Shown here: positions 1 to 7,141 of the stretch, piece by piece | Layout of the letters: each line of letters begins with the position of its first letter | How positions within the stretch are numbered: the stretch's first letter is position 1 | Origin: a virus | DNA: 26,236 nucleotides | Strand: one strand, 5' to 3' | Virus record (IMG/VR): IMGVR_UViG_3300023172_002449 | Location: 1 to 26,236 of that record | The notes under the pieces: generated by a model | The model's input: only the letters and a program-made list of their open reading frames with translations | The model's database searches: none | What the model was told of the DNA's origin: nothing | Program-made: the position numbers and the translations under genes

Positions 1-2
1 TA

Positions 3-572
3 TGCACTACTAGGATACAGACTGGAGTGGGATATCCGCAACTTAGTGCGGTTATCGAATGTGCAGACGCAGCACATGGATTGGGTGGCCATATCATTGC
101 TGATGGTGGTTGTACTTGTCCTGGTGATGTTGCTAAAGCCTTTGCTGCTGGTGCCGACTTTGTAATGCTAGGCGGTATGCTTGCAGGACACGATGAAGGC
201 GGCGGTGAAATAATTACTAAGTACTATCAAAGCAACGAACTAAGACCAGAACGTGATGATGGAATGAATGGAGAAATTCCTGAAAAAAATTGGTTTGAAG
301 AAGTTATTAAAGAAAAGAAATTTGTTCAATTTTATGGTATGAGTAGTAAAGCTGCAAATGATAAACATTTTGGTGGTTTAAAGGAATATCGATCATCTGA
401 AGGAAGAGAAGTTTTAATTCCATATCGTGGATCAGTTAAAAACACCACTCAAGATATATTGGGTGGTATTCGATCTACATGTACATATGTAGGAGCAAGA
501 AAATTAAAACAGCTAAGTAAGTGTACTACCTTTGTAAGATGTACAAATCAATTTAATAAAGTGTATGCTTAG
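3..572 (+). CDS. guaC: GMP reductase, 3' part (runs in from upstream)
   Basis: GMP reductase converts GMP to IMP with NADPH and so links guanine to adenine nucleotide pools. The reading frame is open to the left edge, so the gene starts outside the window. The first complete codon (3-5) is the Cys of [15 protein letters not shown], which matches the catalytic-Cys loop of bacterial GuaC. It is followed by [19 protein letters not shown] and [17 protein letters not shown], the phosphate-binding end of the TIM barrel. About 189 residues remain, somewhat longer than the equivalent part of the E. coli enzyme; the extra length lies around the [13 protein letters not shown] stretch. The C-terminal [21 protein letters not shown] is typical. 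The IMP dehydrogenase family is the alternative, but the CTTR loop and GVGYPQLSA favour GuaC. A promoter-like sequence follows the stop codon. Confidence 0.93.
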   Translation, partial: CTTRIQTGVGYPQLSAVIECADAAHGLGGHIIADGGCTCPGDVAKAFAAGADFVMLGGMLAGHDEGGGEIITKYYQSNELRPERDDGMNGEIPEKNWFEEVIKEKKFVQFYGMSSKAANDKHFGGLKEYRSSEGREVLIPYRGSVKNTTQDILGGIRSTCTYVGARKLKQLSKCTTFVRCTNQFNKVYA

Positions 573-574
573 TA

Positions 575-603
575 TTTACTTTTCTTTAAATATAGGTTAT
601 AAT
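575..603 (+). promoter_or_regulatory. candidate early promoter (TTTACT-N17-TATAAT)
   Basis: TTTACT at 575-580 and TATAAT at 598-603 are exactly 17 nt apart, the same spacing as the other early promoters here. It sits just after the guaC stop. The -10 box ends one base before the ATG at 605, so a transcript starting about 6 nt downstream would miss that start codon. It therefore either serves the genes from 813 on or is a chance match. Confidence 0.4.
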
Positions 604-604
604 A

Positions 605-820
605 ATGAGTGAGTTTACATCATCATATCAATCTCTTAAAGGCAGTTTACTCAGAACTTTAGTTTATACTATTGGGCATTTTTTTATTGCAATAACCTGT
701 CTTATGCTTATATCAGATGTACCTCTTTGGATAGCAGCTACAGACGCTGTAGTAGAACCTCTTGCAAATGCAGTATGGTTTTATTTTTTAGATAGATTGT
801 GGATAGCAAAGAATGACTGA
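605..820 (+). CDS. DUF2061-like small membrane protein
   Basis: A 71-residue protein with two hydrophobic segments (about residues 16-38 and 40-62) separated by a short charged/proline turn. The order of a basic start (SLKGSLLRTL), two membrane spans and a closing aromatic FLDRLWI resembles DUF2061, a family of small predicted inner-membrane proteins of unknown function. No catalytic residues are visible. The ATG at 605 is the only sensible start, since the next in-frame ATG would remove the first helix. The gene overlaps the next tiny ORF, so the two are probably translated together. Confidence 0.65.
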   Translation: MSEFTSSYQSLKGSLLRTLVYTIGHFFIAITCLMLISDVPLWIAATDAVVEPLANAVWFYFLDRLWIAKND

Positions 821-923
821 AATTATTTTATATAACATATTATTCTGGGTACCATATTATTGGATTTGTGCCCTACCTCAACGTATATTTCAAAAACAAA
901 TAGATGAGACTATAAATGACTAA
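813..923 (+). CDS. tiny membrane protein, 36 aa
   Basis: A 36-codon ORF that overlaps the end of the DUF2061-like gene and the start of dexA. The translation begins MTEIILYNILFWVPYYWICA, a single hydrophobic aromatic-rich segment, and ends in a charged tail (QKQIDETIND). It fills what would otherwise be a 95-nt gap in a densely packed gene string, which supports it being real. Function is unknown; it may be a one-span membrane peptide. Confidence 0.5.
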   Translation: MTEIILYNILFWVPYYWICALPQRIFQKQIDETIND

Positions 924-1503
924 TTCTTTAATATTTGACTTTGAAACATTATCTACAGATAGATATAATGGTGTAGTTGTTTCTTTAGCAATTCTTAAAT
1001 TTTCAGAAGATAATTTTACAATTAATACTGGTTATACTTTTTCTGAATTAGTTAATTCTGCAAAACTTTTAAAGTTTGATGTTCAAGACCAAGTTAAAAA
1101 CTATAATAGGGTAATAGATAAAAAAACTTTGGAATGGTGGAATGAACAAGGAACTGAAGCAAAGAAACAGATAATTCCATCAGACAGAGATAAATCAATT
1201 AATGAACTTTATGACTTTTTTATATCAGTATCCGACAATAATACTGATAAAGTATATACAAGAGGTAATAATTTTGATCCTATTATATTTGAAAATATTA
1301 TGGACCAATTACATAAACCACAACCATATAGATTTTGGCAATTAAGAGATACCAGATCAATTATAGAAGGTCTATCTTGGGGCAGCGGATTAAGAAATAA
1401 TTTTATACCTGAGGGATGTGAAGATTTTATTCATCATAATCCTATTCATGATATTGCTATAGATGTTATGAGAATACAAGCTTTAGTGAGGGCTATTTCG
1501 TGA
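916..1503 (+). CDS. dexA: DexA-like 3'-5' exonuclease (DEDDh)
   Basis: A 195-residue homologue of T4 exonuclease A (227 aa), a 3'-5' exonuclease of the RNase T/DEDDh superfamily. Visible landmarks are D8/E10 in IFDFETLS (Exo I), the shared LEWWNEQ block near residue 72, RGNNFDP with D121 (Exo II), FWQLRDTRSIIE near 140, and HNPIHDIAID with H178 and D183 (Exo III, the h-type). The order and spacing follow T4 DexA closely. It overlaps the preceding tiny ORF and shares its last bases with the GTG of gene 62, so it belongs to the replication gene string. Its role in T4 is dispensable nuclease activity on DNA ends. Confidence 0.88.
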   Translation: MTNSLIFDFETLSTDRYNGVVVSLAILKFSEDNFTINTGYTFSELVNSAKLLKFDVQDQVKNYNRVIDKKTLEWWNEQGTEAKKQIIPSDRDKSINELYDFFISVSDNNTDKVYTRGNNFDPIIFENIMDQLHKPQPYRFWQLRDTRSIIEGLSWGSGLRNNFIPEGCEDFIHHNPIHDIAIDVMRIQALVRAIS

Positions 1504-1880
1504 ATCACTTTGATTATTTAAATAGTATTAATTATTCTAAAGAAAATATAATGAAAGATAATTTGGATGAAAAAGCATATAATTCATTCATGGTTAATCG
1601 TGGATTATCTTATTTTAATGATACTGTTATATATGCCAATGAAATGAATATGAATGCTCATATAGATTCAAAAATGCAATATGACTTCCTTAGAACTCTC
1701 ATTAGAAAACGTAAAAGATTTTCTAAATGGACCAAAGAGGATAAAAACTTAGATGTTGACTTAATAAAAGAATATTACGGATATTCTAAAGAAAAAGCAT
1801 ATCAAGTGCTTCCTTTACTTACAAAAGAACAAATGGATTATATTAGTAAGAAGATGAGTAAAGGTGGCAAAAAACCGTAA
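1500..1880 (+). CDS. 62: clamp-loader small subunit, gp62-like
   Basis: The protein (126 aa) resembles T4 gp62 (187 aa), the non-ATPase subunit that with gp44 loads the gp45 sliding clamp. Shared stretches include YNSFMVNRGLSYFNDTV, followed by a Met-rich turn and DFLRTLIRKRKRFSKWTK, aligning with the FMVENALS and RGKRYGKWAK segments of gp62. It is shorter, mainly at the C-terminus, as expected for marine T4-like phages. The start is GTG at 1500 within the TGA of dexA, with GAGG about 8 nt upstream; an ATG at 1551 would give a shorter protein. It lies directly before regA, whereas the T4 order is 44-62-regA-43. Genes 44 and 45 are not in this window. Confidence 0.8.
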   Translation: MNHFDYLNSINYSKENIMKDNLDEKAYNSFMVNRGLSYFNDTVIYANEMNMNAHIDSKMQYDFLRTLIRKRKRFSKWTKEDKNLDVDLIKEYYGYSKEKAYQVLPLLTKEQMDYISKKMSKGGKKP

Positions 1881-1891
1881 ATATAAGTTAT

Positions 1892-1899
1892 TATAAATA
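1892..1899 (+). promoter_or_regulatory. late promoter (TATAAATA) upstream of regA
   Basis: An exact TATAAATA, the T4-type late promoter element recognised by the gp55/gp33/gp45 system. It lies in the 66-nt gap between gene 62 and regA and is followed at 1903-1914 by the perfect palindrome ATATCATGATAT. Late transcription of regA would be unlike T4, where regA is mainly early and middle. Confidence 0.6.
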
Positions 1900-1902
1900 G
1901 AA

Positions 1903-1914
1903 ATATCATGATAT
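1903..1914. repeat. perfect 12-bp palindrome, possible operator
   Basis: ATATCATGATAT is its own reverse complement and sits at the expected transcription start of the TATAAATA promoter at 1892. It could be a protein-binding site or a chance AT-rich palindrome. Confidence 0.3.
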
Positions 1915-1946
1915 AACTATAATAATAATTTACGTGAGTTGAAGAT

Positions 1947-2363
1947 ATGAATGAAGTCAATAATGAATTAGTGAAATGGACTCCAGAAACTATGCTGGAA
2001 GTTTCTCTAAATGAACCTGATGATTTTTTAAAGGTCAGAGAAACACTCACCCGTATAGGGGTTGCATCTCGAAAAGAAAAAAAACTATTTCAGTCTTGTC
2101 ATATATTACATAAACAAGGCAGATACTTTATAGTTCATTTTAAAGAACTATTTTTATTAGATGGTAAAAAATCTAATTTAGAAGAAGGCGATATTGCTAG
2201 AAGAAATACGATCGCTACTCTTATGTCAGACTGGGGCTTAGTAACAATTCAAGAAGAAAGTAAAGCGCAGCCTTTATCCCCATTAAGACAAATTAAAATT
2301 ATCCCATTTAAAGATAAACAAGAATGGGAGCTATGTCCAAAATATAATATTGGAAGAAAATAG
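1947..2363 (+). CDS. regA: RegA translational repressor
   Basis: RegA binds AU-rich translation initiation regions of early phage mRNAs and blocks ribosome entry. The 138-residue product matches T4 RegA (122 aa) along its length: LNEPDDFLKVRETLTRIGVA, then LFQSCHILHKQGRYFIVHFKE, then RRNTIATLMSDWGLV and the C-terminal KQEWELCPKYNIGRK. It carries about 16 extra residues at the N-terminus (MNEVNNELVKWTPETM); the T4-like core begins at the second Met (1995). I keep 1947 because 1995 has no clear ribosome-binding site, though neither is strong. A late promoter lies upstream and a terminator-like hairpin follows. AU-rich initiation regions such as that of gp43 are plausible targets. Confidence 0.93.
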   Translation: MNEVNNELVKWTPETMLEVSLNEPDDFLKVRETLTRIGVASRKEKKLFQSCHILHKQGRYFIVHFKELFLLDGKKSNLEEGDIARRNTIATLMSDWGLVTIQEESKAQPLSPLRQIKIIPFKDKQEWELCPKYNIGRK

Positions 2364-2369
2364 AATATC

Positions 2370-2400
2370 AGCTATTCATTAAAGTAATAGCTTATTTTTA
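2370..2400 (+). terminator. terminator-like hairpin after regA
   Basis: AGCTATT (2370-2376) pairs perfectly with AATAGCT (2386-2392) around a 9-nt loop and is followed by TATTTTTA. The stem is AT-rich, so efficiency is uncertain. It separates regA from the late hsp20 unit. Confidence 0.5.
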
Positions 2401-2406
2401 TAAATA
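2399..2406 (+). promoter_or_regulatory. late promoter (TATAAATA) for the hsp20 unit
   Basis: An exact TATAAATA 60 nt upstream of the hsp20 ATG. It overlaps the first bases of a 10-bp inverted repeat at 2405-2437, so the predicted start site lies inside the left arm. Confidence 0.65.
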
Positions 2407-2437
2407 ATAGTGGATGCCAGAAATGGGTCCACTATTA
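2405..2437. repeat. 10-bp inverted repeat at the hsp20 promoter
   Basis: TAATAGTGGA (2405-2414) and TCCACTATTA (2428-2437) are exact reverse complements with a 13-nt spacer. It could act on DNA as an operator next to the late promoter; as RNA, only part of the left arm would be transcribed from the predicted late start, but read-through transcripts would carry the whole hairpin. Confidence 0.55.
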
Positions 2438-2465
2438 ATTCTTGCTTGACAAAAAGGAGAAAACA

Positions 2466-2939
2466 ATGACAGGCATACAAACACTTTTTCCACGTTCATC
2501 TTTTGTTGGTTTTGATCATCTATTTAATGAGTTAGAATACACAGCTAAACATTCAAAAGATCATTACCCCCCACATAATATTATTAAAACAGATGAAAAC
2601 GATTATTTAATCGAGCTTGCTGTTGCAGGGTTTTCCAAAGATGAACTAACAGTTGAAGTTAAAGATAGAACTTTAACAGTAACAGGAGAACACGAATCAA
2701 GAGGTCGTGAGTTTATACATCGTGGTATTAGCACGAAAAAGTTTAAGCGCACGTTCCGGCTGTCAGAGCACGTACACGTACACGGAGCAGATATTCAGGA
2801 CGGTATTCTTGCAATAGAATTGAAGTACGTCGTTCCTGAAGAAATGCGTCCTCGTAAAATTACAATTGGAAAATTTAACGAGGTCGAACATGACACAAGC
2901 AGTACTGGTAGCGCACAGCTACTTAACGAAAACAGCTGA
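2466..2939 (+). CDS. hsp20: Hsp20/IbpA family small heat-shock protein
   Basis: A 157-residue alpha-crystallin-type chaperone that holds unfolding proteins. The N-terminal arm (MTGIQTLFPRSSFVGFDHLF) resembles the IbpA start. The crystallin domain runs from about residue 35 to 135, with YLIELAVAGFSKDELTVEV and a TLTVTGEHE strand, and the C-terminal KITIGKF carries the I-x-I motif used in oligomer packing. The ATG at 2466 is preceded by AAGGAG; an in-frame TTG at 2442 lacks such a site. Genes of this type are recurrent in marine T4-like phages. The promoter is of late type, so it probably assists capsid assembly or host stress during late infection. The middle of the gene (about 2740-2790) is visibly richer in GC than its surroundings. 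Confidence 0.9.
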   Translation: MTGIQTLFPRSSFVGFDHLFNELEYTAKHSKDHYPPHNIIKTDENDYLIELAVAGFSKDELTVEVKDRTLTVTGEHESRGREFIHRGISTKKFKRTFRLSEHVHVHGADIQDGILAIELKYVVPEEMRPRKITIGKFNEVEHDTSSTGSAQLLNENS

Positions 2940-3117
2940 ACTGTTAATTGAGTTCTTTAAATCATTAAAACAAGCACGTAAACTAAACAAACTACAGCGC
3001 CAAACATACAACGAATTGATGGCTTTGTCTGATAAGGATTTAAACGATATCGGAATCCATAGAGGTGATATTAGATATATCGCTTATCAGAATCAAAACC
3101 TGAAAGGGTGGGTATAA
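2890..3117 (+). CDS. DUF1127 (YjiS-like) small protein
   Basis: A 75-residue protein whose C-terminal part, LMALSDKDLNDIGIHRGDIRYIAY, is the DUF1127 signature (usual form LSDRELxDIGLxRGDI). The N-terminal half has two short helices with a basic stretch, LKQARKLNKLQRQTYNEL. DUF1127 proteins are abundant in alphaproteobacteria, where some bind RNA or affect stress and phosphate responses. The ATG at 2890 has CGAGG just upstream and lies inside the end of hsp20 (50-nt overlap); an upstream in-frame TTG is less likely. It sits in the late hsp20 unit and may have been acquired from a host. Confidence 0.85.
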   Translation: MTQAVLVAHSYLTKTAELLIEFFKSLKQARKLNKLQRQTYNELMALSDKDLNDIGIHRGDIRYIAYQNQNLKGWV

Positions 3118-3317
3118 TGGTGGCACAAGTAACCCACATTTGGTGGTCACTTAGACAAGAACTGGTTTCAATGCTTTCTTCAGCGTGGAAATCATTTAAC
3201 CACTTTGCATTAGTAGTTGGTCACTCACGTGCCGCAACACATTTGGCTAGAATGGGATACCATGAACAAGCCAAGAATGTTATGATGGAATTAAAGAAGC
3301 TGCAAAATAATCGCTAA
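3117..3317 (+). CDS. small protein of unknown function in the hsp20 unit
   Basis: A 66-residue protein starting at the ATG that overlaps the DUF1127 stop (TAATG). It opens with an aromatic amphipathic stretch (THIWWSLRQEL) and ends in a helical segment, SRAATHLARMGYHEQAKNVM, followed by MELKKLQNNR. The Ala-Arg-Met-Gly pattern recalls short helical partners found next to DUF1127 genes in alphaproteobacteria, but I do not recognise a named family. Tight coupling with the DUF1127 gene suggests a joint role. Confidence 0.7.
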   Translation: MVAQVTHIWWSLRQELVSMLSSAWKSFNHFALVVGHSRAATHLARMGYHEQAKNVMMELKKLQNNR

Positions 3318-3322
3318 TGTAT

Positions 3323-3330
3323 TATAAATA
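3323..3330 (+). promoter_or_regulatory. late promoter (TATAAATA)
   Basis: An exact TATAAATA just after the stop at 3317 and 85 nt before the next start codon (3415). The leader it would make contains the GC-rich hairpin at 3365-3382. Confidence 0.65.
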
Positions 3331-3364
3331 AAACTTTATAATCAGAAGGCTTTAGTTAGCTCAG

Positions 3365-3382
3365 GGGGCGGGAAACCGCCCC
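3365..3382 (+). promoter_or_regulatory. GC-rich hairpin with a GAAA tetraloop in a late leader
   Basis: GGGGCGG (3365-3371), loop GAAA (3372-3375), CCGCCCC (3376-3382): a perfect 7-bp all-GC stem closed by a GNRA loop, very unusual in this AT-rich sequence. No U-run follows, so it is a poor intrinsic terminator. It may stabilise the mRNA 5' region, bind a protein, or end as a 3' stability element for read-through transcripts from the hsp20 unit. Confidence 0.7.
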
Positions 3383-3414
3383 TCAGATCACACACAATCA
3401 CAAGGAAAATAAAA

Positions 3415-3639
3415 ATGACAAATAAAAACCCATTTGAAATCAGAGCAGATATGCTCAAACTTGCAAAAGACTATATGGATCAACAGTATCATATGAATGT
3501 AGACTTTTGGAGACAACAGTTTGATACAAACAAAGCAACAGCTGAAGAATTTCAAAAAGCAATCCAAGAATATTATACAATGGATGATCTAATGGATAAA
3601 GCAAAAGAAATGTATTCTTTTGTTTCAAAGAAAGATTAA
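3415..3639 (+). CDS. conserved-type small helical protein, 74 aa
   Basis: The product begins MTNKNPFEIRADMLKLAKDY, followed by MDQQYHMNVDFWRQQF and a helical, charged C-terminus (YTMDDLMDKAKEMYSFVSKKD). I recall similar NPFEIRxxxLxxAKDYxDxQ proteins in T4-like cyanophages, without a known function. CAAGGAAA lies before the ATG. The gene is preceded by a TATAAATA late promoter and the tetraloop hairpin, which suggests late expression and perhaps a structural or assembly role. Confidence 0.75.
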   Translation: MTNKNPFEIRADMLKLAKDYMDQQYHMNVDFWRQQFDTNKATAEEFQKAIQEYYTMDDLMDKAKEMYSFVSKKD

Positions 3640-3640
3640 T

Positions 3641-3793
3641 ATGAAAGGCTGGCTTAACTGGTGGCTATATTTAAGGAAAATGGGCTATCCTTTTTTCTAC
3701 AGTATAGAATGGGCTTATTATAATAATAAGTACTGGCATCCAGAAGGTATTTGGCCATATGATATGAAAAAAAGACGTTTACAATCTTTCTAA
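3641..3793 (+). CDS. 50-aa Trp/Tyr-rich small protein
   Basis: A 50-codon ORF starting two bases after the previous stop. The protein is unusually aromatic (WLNWWLYLRKMGYPFFYSIEW near the N-terminus, later NNKYWHPEGIWPYD) and ends basic (MKKRRLQSF). Its last codons contain the -35 box of the gp43 promoter. Function is unknown. Confidence 0.55.
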   Translation: MKGWLNWWLYLRKMGYPFFYSIEWAYYNNKYWHPEGIWPYDMKKRRLQSF

Positions 3794-3806
3794 TTTATGA
3801 TATAAT
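3778..3806 (+). promoter_or_regulatory. early promoter of DNA polymerase gene 43
   Basis: TTTACA at 3778-3783, exactly 17 nt, TATAAT at 3801-3806. The predicted start near 3813 leaves a leader of under 20 nt containing GGAGG (3818-3822) before the TTG start. An A/U-rich leader this short is a natural site for RegA or gp43 autoregulation. Confidence 0.75.
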
Positions 3807-3830
3807 AATTCCAAACTGGAGGTTATTATT

Positions 3831-6413
3831 TTGAATTCATTCTACACTTCAGTGAACCGTTATGGCAATTCCATTCTTTATCGTGGATATTCACCTAACG
3901 GTTCACCTATTAATCAACGTTATAAATTTAAACCAAAATTTTGGTTACCATCTAAAAATCCAACAGAGATAAAATCCTTTGATGGTACGAATATTGCACC
4001 AGTCGAATTTGAAAAAATGAGCGATGCTAAAGAATTTCTTGAGCAATATTCGGAAATGGAAGGTGCAAAAATATATGGCACCCGTAATTATATTCATCAG
4101 TTTATTACAGAAAAATTTCCTGATGATATTAAATTTAATCCAAAAAATACAAATGTAGTTAATTTTGATATAGAAGTTGCTTCTGATGATGGTTTCCCTA
4201 CACCAGAAGCTGCAGCTTATCCTATTATATCAATTGCGCTTAAATCTAGTAAATCTTCCATATATCAAGTATGGGGTTTAGATAATTATGATCCGTCTAA
4301 AACTGAAATTAATTTAGATGGTGGACAAATCCAATATCATCAATTTAATTCAGAAGAAGCCATGATGGTTTCGTTTCTAACATACTGGACTAAAAATTAT
4401 CCAGATATTATAACTGGCTGGAATACCAGATTTTTTGACATACCGTATCTCGTTAATCGGATCAAGATTATTGGAACACAGGAAGCTGCTAATAAATTAT
4501 CACCGTGGAAACTTGTTAATGAAAGAAATACCACAATCATGGGTCGACCACAGGTTAACCATGAAATTGTTGGTATTCAACAAGCCGACTATCTTGAATT
4601 ATTTAAAAAGTTTGGATACTCATATGGTACTCAAGAATCGTATAGATTAGATCATGTTGCAAATACGGTACTTGGAGAAAAGAAATTATCTTATGAAGAA
4701 CATGGTAATCTTTATACTTTATATAAACAAGATCATCAAAAATTTATTGACTATAATATTAGAGATGTACAACTAATTGATAAAATGGATGCCAAAATGG
4801 GTCTTATTAATCTGGCTATGACTATGGCATATAGGGCTGGCACTAATTTATCTGATACTTTTGGTACGACTTCAATTTGGGAATCTATCCTTTATCGCAG
4901 ATTACTTTCTAAAAATATTGTTTCTCCTATTGAACAAATAAAAAGAGTTGCTTATGAAAATAATTCTAATCCCAATGTTATTGAAGGTGGTTATGTAAAA
5001 GATCCTCAAGTAGGAGCACACGATTGGGTAGTATCTTTTGATTTAAATTCTCTGTATCCAAATATTATTGTTCAATCTAACATATCACCGGAAACTATTA
5101 TTCGCAATAAAACTTGGAGATTTTTCCCTCAAGGTGTTGATCATTATCTAAACGGAGAAGATAAAATTGATGAAGAATTTTCTGTTTGTGCTAGTGGTGT
5201 TCCTTTTTCAAGAGAAAAACAGGGTATTATTCCAGAACTTATTGTGGATTATTATTCAGAAAGAACACAAATAAAGAAGAAAATGTTAGATGCAAAATCT
5301 CAGTATGAAAAAACAAAATCTTCATATCTCGAGTCTGAGATTAATCAGCTAGAAAATAATCAGATGGCAATTAAAATTTTGCTTAATTCTCTTTATGGTG
5401 CTCTTGCTAATAAACACTTTAAATATTTTGATAATGCTCTTGCTGAAAGCGTAACTTTAACTGGTCAGCTTTCGATCAAGTGGGCGGAAAGAGCAATAAA
5501 TGAAGAAATGAATAAAATCTTAAAAACAGAAAATACCGATTATGTTATAGCAATTGATACTGATTCTGTTTATATTAATTTTGGTCCTCTTATTGAAAAA
5601 TTAAATCCTAAAGATCCCGTAAAAGCCATTGATAAATTATGTAAAGACCACTTTGAAAAAATTATTGCTATGGCATATGATAAACTATTTTACAGACTTA
5701 ATGGTTATACTCCAAGAATGGAAATGGGTAGAGAAGTTATTGCAGATCGTGGAATATGGACTGCTAAAAAACGCTATATACTTAACGTACATAATAACGA
5801 AGGAGTACAATACGCAGAACCTAAACTAAAAATGATGGGTATAGAAGCAATTAAATCTTCAACACCTCAAGTTGTAAGAGATAAATTCAGAGAAATATTT
5901 AAGATTATTATTAGTAGCACAGAAACGGAAACACGTAATTATATTAATAATTTTAAATCTGAATTTAAATCTTTACCTCCAGAAGCGGTCGCTTTTCCTA
6001 GAGGTGTTTCAGATATTAATAAATTTTCACATAATAAAAATATTTATTGTAATTCTGCCCATTCTAAAAAATGGACAGAAGGTTCTAAACAAATAGATGT
6101 AAAAACAACACCTATTCATGTTCGTGGTGCTCTTTTATATAACTATCATGTAAAAGATAAAGCTTTAGATAAAAAGTATATTATGATACAAAACGGAGAA
6201 AAAATTAAATTTACTTATATGAAACTTCCTAATCCTATTCGTGAAAATGTTATTTCTTTTCCAGATTATTTACCTGAAGAATTAAATTTACATAAATATG
6301 TGGACTATGATATGCAATTTGAAAAAACATTTATCGAACCTCTTAACCCTATACTTGAAGCTGTAGGGTGGTCGGTAAAAGATGTTCAAACTTTGGAGGA
6401 CTTTTTTGGATGA
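3831..6413 (+). CDS. 43: DNA polymerase gp43 (family B)
   Basis: The replicative polymerase: 860 residues, close to T4 gp43 (898). The exonuclease domain shows FDIEVAS with D113/E115 (Exo I), ITGWNTRFFDIPYLVNR (Exo II) and YNIRDVQLI (Exo III). The polymerase domain shows SFDLNSLYPNII with D404 (motif A), KILLNSLYGALANK with K515 (motif B) and IDTDSVYI with D576 and D578 (motif C). All catalytic residues are present, so it should be active with proofreading. The C-terminal TLEDFFG matches the clamp-binding tail of T4 gp43 (LDFLFG). The start is TTG at 3831 behind a strong GGAGG; there is no nearby ATG that keeps the N-terminal FYTSVNRYGN strand. It is followed with ATGA overlap by the phosphomannomutase gene. 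Confidence 0.98.
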   Translation: MNSFYTSVNRYGNSILYRGYSPNGSPINQRYKFKPKFWLPSKNPTEIKSFDGTNIAPVEFEKMSDAKEFLEQYSEMEGAKIYGTRNYIHQFITEKFPDDIKFNPKNTNVVNFDIEVASDDGFPTPEAAAYPIISIALKSSKSSIYQVWGLDNYDPSKTEINLDGGQIQYHQFNSEEAMMVSFLTYWTKNYPDIITGWNTRFFDIPYLVNRIKIIGTQEAANKLSPWKLVNERNTTIMGRPQVNHEIVGIQQADYLELFKKFGYSYGTQESYRLDHVANTVLGEKKLSYEEHGNLYTLYKQDHQKFIDYNIRDVQLIDKMDAKMGLINLAMTMAYRAGTNLSDTFGTTSIWESILYRRLLSKNIVSPIEQIKRVAYENNSNPNVIEGGYVKDPQVGAHDWVVSFDLNSLYPNIIVQSNISPETIIRNKTWRFFPQGVDHYLNGEDKIDEEFSVCASGVPFSREKQGIIPELIVDYYSERTQIKKKMLDAKSQYEKTKSSYLESEINQLENNQMAIKILLNSLYGALANKHFKYFDNALAESVTLTGQLSIKWAERAINEEMNKILKTENTDYVIAIDTDSVYINFGPLIEKLNPKDPVKAIDKLCKDHFEKIIAMAYDKLFYRLNGYTPRMEMGREVIADRGIWTAKKRYILNVHNNEGVQYAEPKLKMMGIEAIKSSTPQVVRDKFREIFKIIISSTETETRNYINNFKSEFKSLPPEAVAFPRGVSDINKFSHNKNIYCNSAHSKKWTEGSKQIDVKTTPIHVRGALLYNYHVKDKALDKKYIMIQNGEKIKFTYMKLPNPIRENVISFPDYLPEELNLHKYVDYDMQFEKTFIEPLNPILEAVGWSVKDVQTLEDFFG

Positions 6414-7141
6414 TTAATTATGTTTTTGATGTGGATGGAACTCTTACACCCAGTAGAATGAAAATGGATAAAGAGTTTCAAAAATTCTTTTTAGAATTTA
6501 TAGAAAAAAACAACGTCTATCTTGTTACGGGTTCAGATTATATAAAAACGGTCGAACAGGTTGGTAAAGAGATATGTGAAAAAGTTATTAAATGCTATAA
6601 CTGTTGCGGCAATAGTATTTGGCAGAATGGAGAAGAAATTTATAAGTCTGATTGGAAACTTTCAGAAGAAATTGTGGATTGGCTAAAAAAAGAATTAAAG
6701 AATAGTAAATTTAGTATAAGGACTGGAAATCATATAGAACAGAGACCAGGCTTGGTAAATTTTAGTATTCTTGGTAGAAATGCTTCTTTTGAAGAAAGAT
6801 TCATATATACACAATGGGACGATCAAATAGATGAAAGAATAACAATTGCCAAAAAATTCAATCAGAGGTTTTCCTACTATAAAGCACAAGTTGCAGGAGA
6901 AACCGGAATTGATATTACTCAAATAGGAAATGATAAAAGTCAAGTTGCAAATCATATAGATGGTCCTATTGTATTTTTTGGTGATAAAATGAAAGCCGGT
7001 GGCAATGATTATCCTTTAGCATTAGAAGTTAAAATGAGACCAGACTCTTGGAATCATGAAGTAAAAGACTGGAAAGAAACATATAAAATATTAACTAATT
7101 TATCATATAAAGGTTTACAAAAAGTCGAATATAATGTATAA
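6410..7141 (+). CDS. eukaryotic-type phosphomannomutase (HAD family)
   Basis: A 243-residue HAD-superfamily enzyme most like the PMM1/PMM2 family, which interconverts mannose-6-phosphate and mannose-1-phosphate. Visible motifs are FDVDGTLTPSR (nucleophile D7, acid/base D9), VTGSD, the sugar-binding EQRPGLVNFSILGRNAS block with the following EER, and VFFGDKMKAGGND with the Mg-binding Asp. The PMM2-like N-V-S-x-I-G-R order is distinctive and separates it from bacterial alpha-D-phosphohexomutases, which have another fold. The start at 6410 overlaps the gp43 stop (ATGA) and keeps the hydrophobic strand before D7. The cupin and cytidylyltransferase that follow also suggest sugar-phosphate metabolism. 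A sugar phosphatase is the alternative function. Confidence 0.85.
   Translation: MINYVFDVDGTLTPSRMKMDKEFQKFFLEFIEKNNVYLVTGSDYIKTVEQVGKEICEKVIKCYNCCGNSIWQNGEEIYKSDWKLSEEIVDWLKKELKNSKFSIRTGNHIEQRPGLVNFSILGRNASFEERFIYTQWDDQIDERITIAKKFNQRFSYYKAQVAGETGIDITQIGNDKSQVANHIDGPIVFFGDKMKAGGNDYPLALEVKMRPDSWNHEVKDWKETYKILTNLSYKGLQKVEYNV

Noticed and set aside
2442-2465. Upstream TTG start for hsp20
   Set aside because: It would place the clear AAGGAG ribosome-binding site inside the gene; the ATG at 2466 is at ideal distance.
3341-3400. tRNA-like sequence (TTAGCTCAGG next to a GC hairpin)
   Set aside because: No acceptor stem, anticodon arm or T-arm can be formed around it; only one simple hairpin is present.
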